Source: Clostridia bacterium (GTDB taxonomy: Bacteria > Bacillota > Peptococcia > DRI-13 > SV3-B141). From it: a stretch of 33,729 nucleotides of DNA. Below, piece after piece: positions 30,509 through 33,729 of this stretch. The number at the start of each line of letters is the position of its first letter. The first letter of the stretch is position 1. The position numbers and the translations under genes were made by a program. Below the pieces are notes generated by a model that did no database searches, was not told where the DNA came from, and saw only the letters and a list, made by a program, of their open reading frames with translations. The stretch covers positions 1 to 33,729 of the forward strand of contig JAHDSB010000053.1 in NCBI GenBank assembly GCA_018433015.1. Reading direction: 5' to 3'.

Positions 30509-31141
30509 TTGTCTGAGGAATCCGGAAATAAATATACGGTACAGGAAAAAAAAGAACATATCTTGATGACTGCATTACAGGAATTTTCTGAAAAAGGTTA
30601 TGACGGTGCCTCTACTAATTTAATTGTACAAAGGGCCGGTGTTTCAAAAGGGTTGTTATTCCATTACTTTGGTAATAAGAGGAACTTATATTTGGCTACT
30701 TTTGAGATGTGCTTTCAGAAAATGTTGCCCTATTTTAATCATAAATTTTTGCAGGTTTCTTCTGATATCATCGAGCGAATTATGGAAATATCATTATTAA
30801 AGTTGAAAATTGCCATGGATCAGCCCTTAATGCATAGTTTTCTTACAGCAGCTTATATTGAGGCTCCAGAAGAAGTTAGAGATGAGATAAAAACACGTTA
30901 TGAACAGTTAACTGCCCAATATATGCCCTATGTTTTAGAAAATATAGACTATAGTTTGTTCAAAGAAGATATTAATCGGGAAAAGGCATTAGAATTGATT
31001 ATGATAATATTGGATGCAATTACAGAGAAATATATTAAAACATATAAGAAAACAGAAAAAAAAGGAACTCTCATACTAAAAGATTTTGTTGATGAATTAG
31101 AAGATTATTTAATTTTGCTTAAACATGGGATTTATAAGTAA
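30509..31141 (+). CDS. TetR/AcrR family transcriptional repressor
   Basis: The 210-residue protein has an N-terminal TetR HTH (about residues 19-65: ILMTALQEFSEKGYDGAST, AGVSKGLLFHYFGNKRNLY) and an all-helical ligand domain of unknown specificity. TTG 30509 is taken as the start because GAGGTGA (30497-30503) precedes it by five bases and because any earlier start in this frame (for example ATG 30392) would place both operators inside the coding region. It lies 23 bases before an ABC exporter operon and probably represses that operon together with itself, releasing DNA when it binds an exported compound. Confidence 0.85.
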   Translation: MSEESGNKYTVQEKKEHILMTALQEFSEKGYDGASTNLIVQRAGVSKGLLFHYFGNKRNLYLATFEMCFQKMLPYFNHKFLQVSSDIIERIMEISLLKLKIAMDQPLMHSFLTAAYIEAPEEVRDEIKTRYEQLTAQYMPYVLENIDYSLFKEDINREKALELIMIILDAITEKYIKTYKKTEKKGTLILKDFVDELEDYLILLKHGIYK

Positions 31142-31164
31142 AGAGTATAGTAGGAGGTGCTAAG

Positions 31165-32019
31165 ATGCTGGAAGTAAAAAATTTGTATTTTAAATACCCA
31201 GAGAGTCATGAGGAAGCAGTGAAAAATGTTAGTTTTCAAGTTGAAAAAGGAGAAATTTTTGGTTTTCTGGGGCCAAATGGGGCCGGAAAAAGTACCACTC
31301 AGAAGGTACTGACAGGCCTACTAAAAAACTATCGAGGTAAGGTTACGGTTTTAGGCAGGGATTTAGCTCAATGGGGGAAGGCTTACTATGAAAATATCGG
31401 GGTTTCTTTTGAGTTACCTAATAACTTTTTAAAACTAACGGGGTTAGAGAATTTAGAATTCTTTGCTTCTCTTTATGAAAAAGAAGCGGAAAAACCCCAG
31501 AAACTCCTGGAAATGGTTGGTTTAAAAAATGATGCTCACACAAAGGTGGCTAATTATTCTAAGGGTATGCAGATGCGCTTAAATTTTGCTCGCTCTTTGC
31601 TAAATAAACCAAAATTAGTTTTTTTAGATGAGCCCACATCTGGTTTGGATCCTGTAAGTGCACGGCAAATAAAAGATATTATATTAGAGCAGAAAACAAA
31701 AGGCCATACAGTGTTTCTTACGACTCATAACATGTTTATCGCCGAAGAACTGTGTGACCGAGTAGGGTTTATTGTTGATGGTGAGATTGTACTAATTGAT
31801 TCACCCCGGAAACTAAAGGTAGAAAGGGGCAAACACCTTGTCTCATTAGAATACTATAGTAATAATAAAATATTCACAACAGAATTTCCCCTGGCTGGTT
31901 TAGGGAAAAACTCTGATTTTCTAGAGTTAATTAAAGATAAGGAGATACGAAGAATTCATTCTCAAGAACCTAACCTGGAGGATATCTTTATTCAGGTTAC
32001 AGGGAGGAACTTGCAATGA
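31165..32019 (+). CDS. ABC-2 type exporter, ATP-binding protein
   Basis: The 284-residue ATPase shows Walker A GPNGAGKST (about residues 36-44), signature YSKGMQMR, Walker B LVFLDEPTSGLDP and the switch His in LTTHNM. A C-terminal extension (about 215-284, ending LEDIFIQVTGRNLQ) is typical of drug, antibiotic or Na+ exporters. AGGAGGTG precedes ATG 31165. The stop overlaps the first permease start by four bases. With two half-size permeases and a TetR repressor upstream it forms an inducible exporter. The compound exported is unknown. Confidence 0.92.
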   Translation: MLEVKNLYFKYPESHEEAVKNVSFQVEKGEIFGFLGPNGAGKSTTQKVLTGLLKNYRGKVTVLGRDLAQWGKAYYENIGVSFELPNNFLKLTGLENLEFFASLYEKEAEKPQKLLEMVGLKNDAHTKVANYSKGMQMRLNFARSLLNKPKLVFLDEPTSGLDPVSARQIKDIILEQKTKGHTVFLTTHNMFIAEELCDRVGFIVDGEIVLIDSPRKLKVERGKHLVSLEYYSNNKIFTTEFPLAGLGKNSDFLELIKDKEIRRIHSQEPNLEDIFIQVTGRNLQ

Positions 32020-32720
32020 GAAAATTGGCAGCTGCCATTAAAATGGATATAAGGCTTCATAAGCGGTATGGATTTTATTATGCTGCAGCCTTTATTACAG
32101 TAGTGTGGTTTGCTTTACTTAGGACCTTTCTGTCTGCTTATTTGACTGATGCTATTCCCTTTATAATCTTTGCAGATTTAGGAATAGTAGGGTTTTATTT
32201 TATTGCGGGGCAAATCATCTTTGAAAAGACGGAGAGAACCATCTATGCTCTAGTAGTAACGCCTCTTACCGTGGCAGAATATTTAATATCCAAATTATTT
32301 ACTTTAACATTTTTGGCCTGGATTATTAGTATGATCGTAGTTATCAGTAGTTATGGACTAGAATTTAATGTGTTATCTTTTTCAATAGGGGTTATTTTGA
32401 TGTCGTTAATTGTTTTACTTATAGGTGTTATTGGTGTCATGCCATATAATTCTATTAGTTCTTTTTTACTGCCATCACAGCTTTATTTTCTGGTTATAAA
32501 CTTACCTTTATTGTATTATTGGGGCTGGTGGCAAAACCCCTTGTTATATTTAATACCTACCCAGGGAGCACTTTTACTGATGAAAAATGCTTTCACGCCT
32601 ATTGAAACCTGGCAGCTCTTCTATGCCGTTGTATATCAGCTTATTTGGCTTATAATATTAGGTCGTGTAGCTCTGGGGAGATTTGAGGGGTATATTGTAG
32701 CTCAAAAGGGAGGACGTTAA
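32016..32720 (+). CDS. ABC-2 type exporter permease, first subunit
   Basis: This 234-residue protein has six membrane segments, a cytoplasmic basic start (MRKLAAAIKMDIRLHKRYG) and the ERTIYALVVTPLTVAEYLISKL loop typical of ABC-2 permeases. It resembles the small permeases annotated in Clostridia and actinobacteria as drug (fluoroquinolone-type) export subunits, but the substrate cannot be told. It starts by ATGA overlap with the ATPase gene and is followed one base later by the second permease gene, so both are needed together as a heterodimeric channel. Confidence 0.85.
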   Translation: MRKLAAAIKMDIRLHKRYGFYYAAAFITVVWFALLRTFLSAYLTDAIPFIIFADLGIVGFYFIAGQIIFEKTERTIYALVVTPLTVAEYLISKLFTLTFLAWIISMIVVISSYGLEFNVLSFSIGVILMSLIVLLIGVIGVMPYNSISSFLLPSQLYFLVINLPLLYYWGWWQNPLLYLIPTQGALLLMKNAFTPIETWQLFYAVVYQLIWLIILGRVALGRFEGYIVAQKGGR

Positions 32721-32721
32721 G

Positions 32722-33456
32722 ATGAAATATTTAGTTGCCTTTGGCTTAAATGATTTAAAAAATATTCGCCGAGATTCCCTACTTATTTATCTGATCTTAG
32801 TCCCCTGGCTGCTTGTACTGTTAGTTATACTGTTATTACCGGAAGTAACAAATTGGTTTGTTACAGAACATGGATTTGATTTAGTACCTTATTATCCTCT
32901 AGTTTTAAGCTTTTTTTTCATACTTCAAATCCCTTTCCTTTCTGGGTTGGTCTTTGGTTTTCTTCTCTTGGATGAGAAGGATGAACGCATATTTCCCGCA
33001 TTACAAGTGACTCCCGTATCTTTGAAAAACTATATAATATATAGGTTTATTGTAGCAGTGACATTTACTGTTATTTATGTATTAGCTACCTTAGCAGCAA
33101 CTGGTTTCATGGAATACTCCTTATTACCTAAGGTTGTTCCGGTAGCCTTAGTAGCTGGTCTTATAGCGGTATTGCTAATTTTGTTGTTGATTGTATTTGC
33201 CCATAATAAAGTGGAGGGGCTGGCGATTACGAAAGCTTTCGGTATCTTACTTTTGGGTCCCTTAGCAGCATTTTTTGTGGAAAGTAAAGGGCAGGCTCTC
33301 TTAGGAATCTTACCCACTTACTGGCCTGCTAAAGCTTTTTGGTTAATAAGTGAGGGGAAAAGCGCTTACTTGCAACTTTTTATAGGTGCTATATATTTAT
33401 TAGCTTTGATTGTCATACTACTAAAACGTTTTGAGAAAAGGATAAGACAGCTCTGA
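32722..33456 (+). CDS. ABC-2 type exporter permease, second subunit
   Basis: The 244-residue protein has about six membrane segments and carries LNDLKNIRRDSLLIYLILVPWL at the start and DEKDERIFPALQVTPVSLKNYIIYRF in the first loop, the same signature as the preceding permease (ER-I-AL-VTPL). GGGAGG at 32709-32714 precedes ATG 32722, which begins two bases after the upstream stop codon ends. The two permeases differ in sequence and probably form a heterodimer with the ATPase encoded at 31165. No terminator of standard form is seen after the stop; an AT-only stem lies at 33479-33503. Confidence 0.85.
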   Translation: MKYLVAFGLNDLKNIRRDSLLIYLILVPWLLVLLVILLLPEVTNWFVTEHGFDLVPYYPLVLSFFFILQIPFLSGLVFGFLLLDEKDERIFPALQVTPVSLKNYIIYRFIVAVTFTVIYVLATLAATGFMEYSLLPKVVPVALVAGLIAVLLILLLIVFAHNKVEGLAITKAFGILLLGPLAAFFVESKGQALLGILPTYWPAKAFWLISEGKSAYLQLFIGAIYLLALIVILLKRFEKRIRQL

Positions 33457-33532
33457 GTACATTGGAAAATATAGGGTGATATGATATATTTAAATTATCA
33501 TATTTCAAAAGGTAGAAAAGAAGTGGAGATAA

Positions 33533-33729
33533 ATGGTACTTGTAGATAACAAGAAATTGCTTGCTAAAGCAGATGTTGAAAGAGGGGAGCTCCAACTTTG
33601 GGAAGTCCAAAATGCAGAAAAAAAAGAGTATGAATTAATAATTAATGGCATTTTTATTATGGCTTCTTACAACAATTTATCATCAGAATTGTTAATACGT
33701 GATTCCATGAAAGTTTTAACAGAGTCAGA
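33533..33729 (+). CDS. N-terminal part of a protein, possibly spermidine-synthase-like (partial)
   Basis: GTGGAGAT at 33523-33530 is followed at once by ATG 33533 and an open frame to the end of the window (65 codons). It reads MVLVDNKKLLAKADVERGEL, then a Glu/Lys-rich piece, then YELIINGIFIMASYNNLSSELL. The last part, an N-terminal beta-hairpin ending in an MASYNNLSSE motif, is reminiscent of aminopropyltransferase/spermidine-synthase-like methyltransferase-fold proteins. The nucleotide-binding core lies beyond the window, so this is only a suggestion. The gene is on the same strand as the ABC exporter and could be read from it. Confidence 0.5.
   Translation, partial: MVLVDNKKLLAKADVERGELQLWEVQNAEKKEYELIINGIFIMASYNNLSSELLIRDSMKVLTES

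Noticed and set aside
33479-33503. AT-only stem ATATGATA/TATCATAT as terminator of the ABC exporter operon
   Set aside because: The stem is short, almost without GC pairs and lacks a proper T run, so it is unlikely to stop transcription efficiently.
1-33729. CRISPR arrays, tRNA or rRNA genes, insertion sequences, phage or plasmid origins
   Set aside because: No regularly spaced repeats, tRNA-like cloverleafs, transposase or integrase motifs were seen on reading both strands.

Overview
The window is AT-rich bacterial DNA. Its strong AGGAGG-type ribosome binding sites, frequent GTG/TTG starts, U-tailed hairpin terminators, HPr with both His15 and Ser46, FmdE and DUF2680 proteins and a sigma-54 activator suggest a low-GC Firmicute of the class Clostridia, probably an anaerobe. 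A possible mother-cell sporulation promoter would fit a spore former. The species cannot be named from this sequence. No rRNA, tRNA, CRISPR array, transposase or phage gene was seen.

Layout. 1-1090: the end of an unknown gene, an AhpD-like carboxymuconolactone decarboxylase protein, and a MntA-type nucleotidyltransferase antitoxin whose HepT partner survives only as a 16-codon stub. 1165-8210: an amino-sugar operon with a GntR/UTRA regulator, a complete mannose-family PTS (IIB, IIC, IID, IIA), two paralogous SIS-domain proteins, NagA and NagB. The logic is phosphorylating uptake, possible isomerisation or unmasking, deacetylation, then deamination to fructose-6-phosphate. 8256-10285: a Tyr/Gly/Pro-rich small membrane protein (possibly spore-associated), an exported DUF2680 protein and a DUF89 phosphatase-like protein. 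10323-14833: a promoter, a structured leader ending in an intrinsic terminator, then a tightly coupled operon of methyltransferase, FmdE protein and a FecBCD/BtuFCD-type ABC importer. This is the best candidate here for an uncharacterised metal or metal-cofactor uptake system under attenuation control.

14956-18296: a 20-bp perfect inverted repeat in front of an orphan protein with EF-hand-like loops, convergent with a dCache chemoreceptor. 18426-24624: a methyltransferase, then a copper-handling group (Met-rich SHOCT membrane protein, CopA ATPase, CopZ chaperone, response regulator and sensor kinase). 24741-29847: a TyrR-like ACT-PAS-AAA sigma-54 activator followed by palindromic sites, a clear -24/-12 promoter and a methionine gamma-lyase gene, then an Asp/Glu-racemase-family protein and a NhaC-family carrier. 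Together these look like a sigma-54-controlled module for taking up and degrading methionine or a related amino acid. 29986-30249: a lone HPr gene. 30437-33456: a TetR repressor with two palindromic operators on its own promoter and a three-gene ABC-2 exporter. The window ends inside a gene that may be spermidine-synthase-like.

All functions are read from motifs and context. No database search was run.
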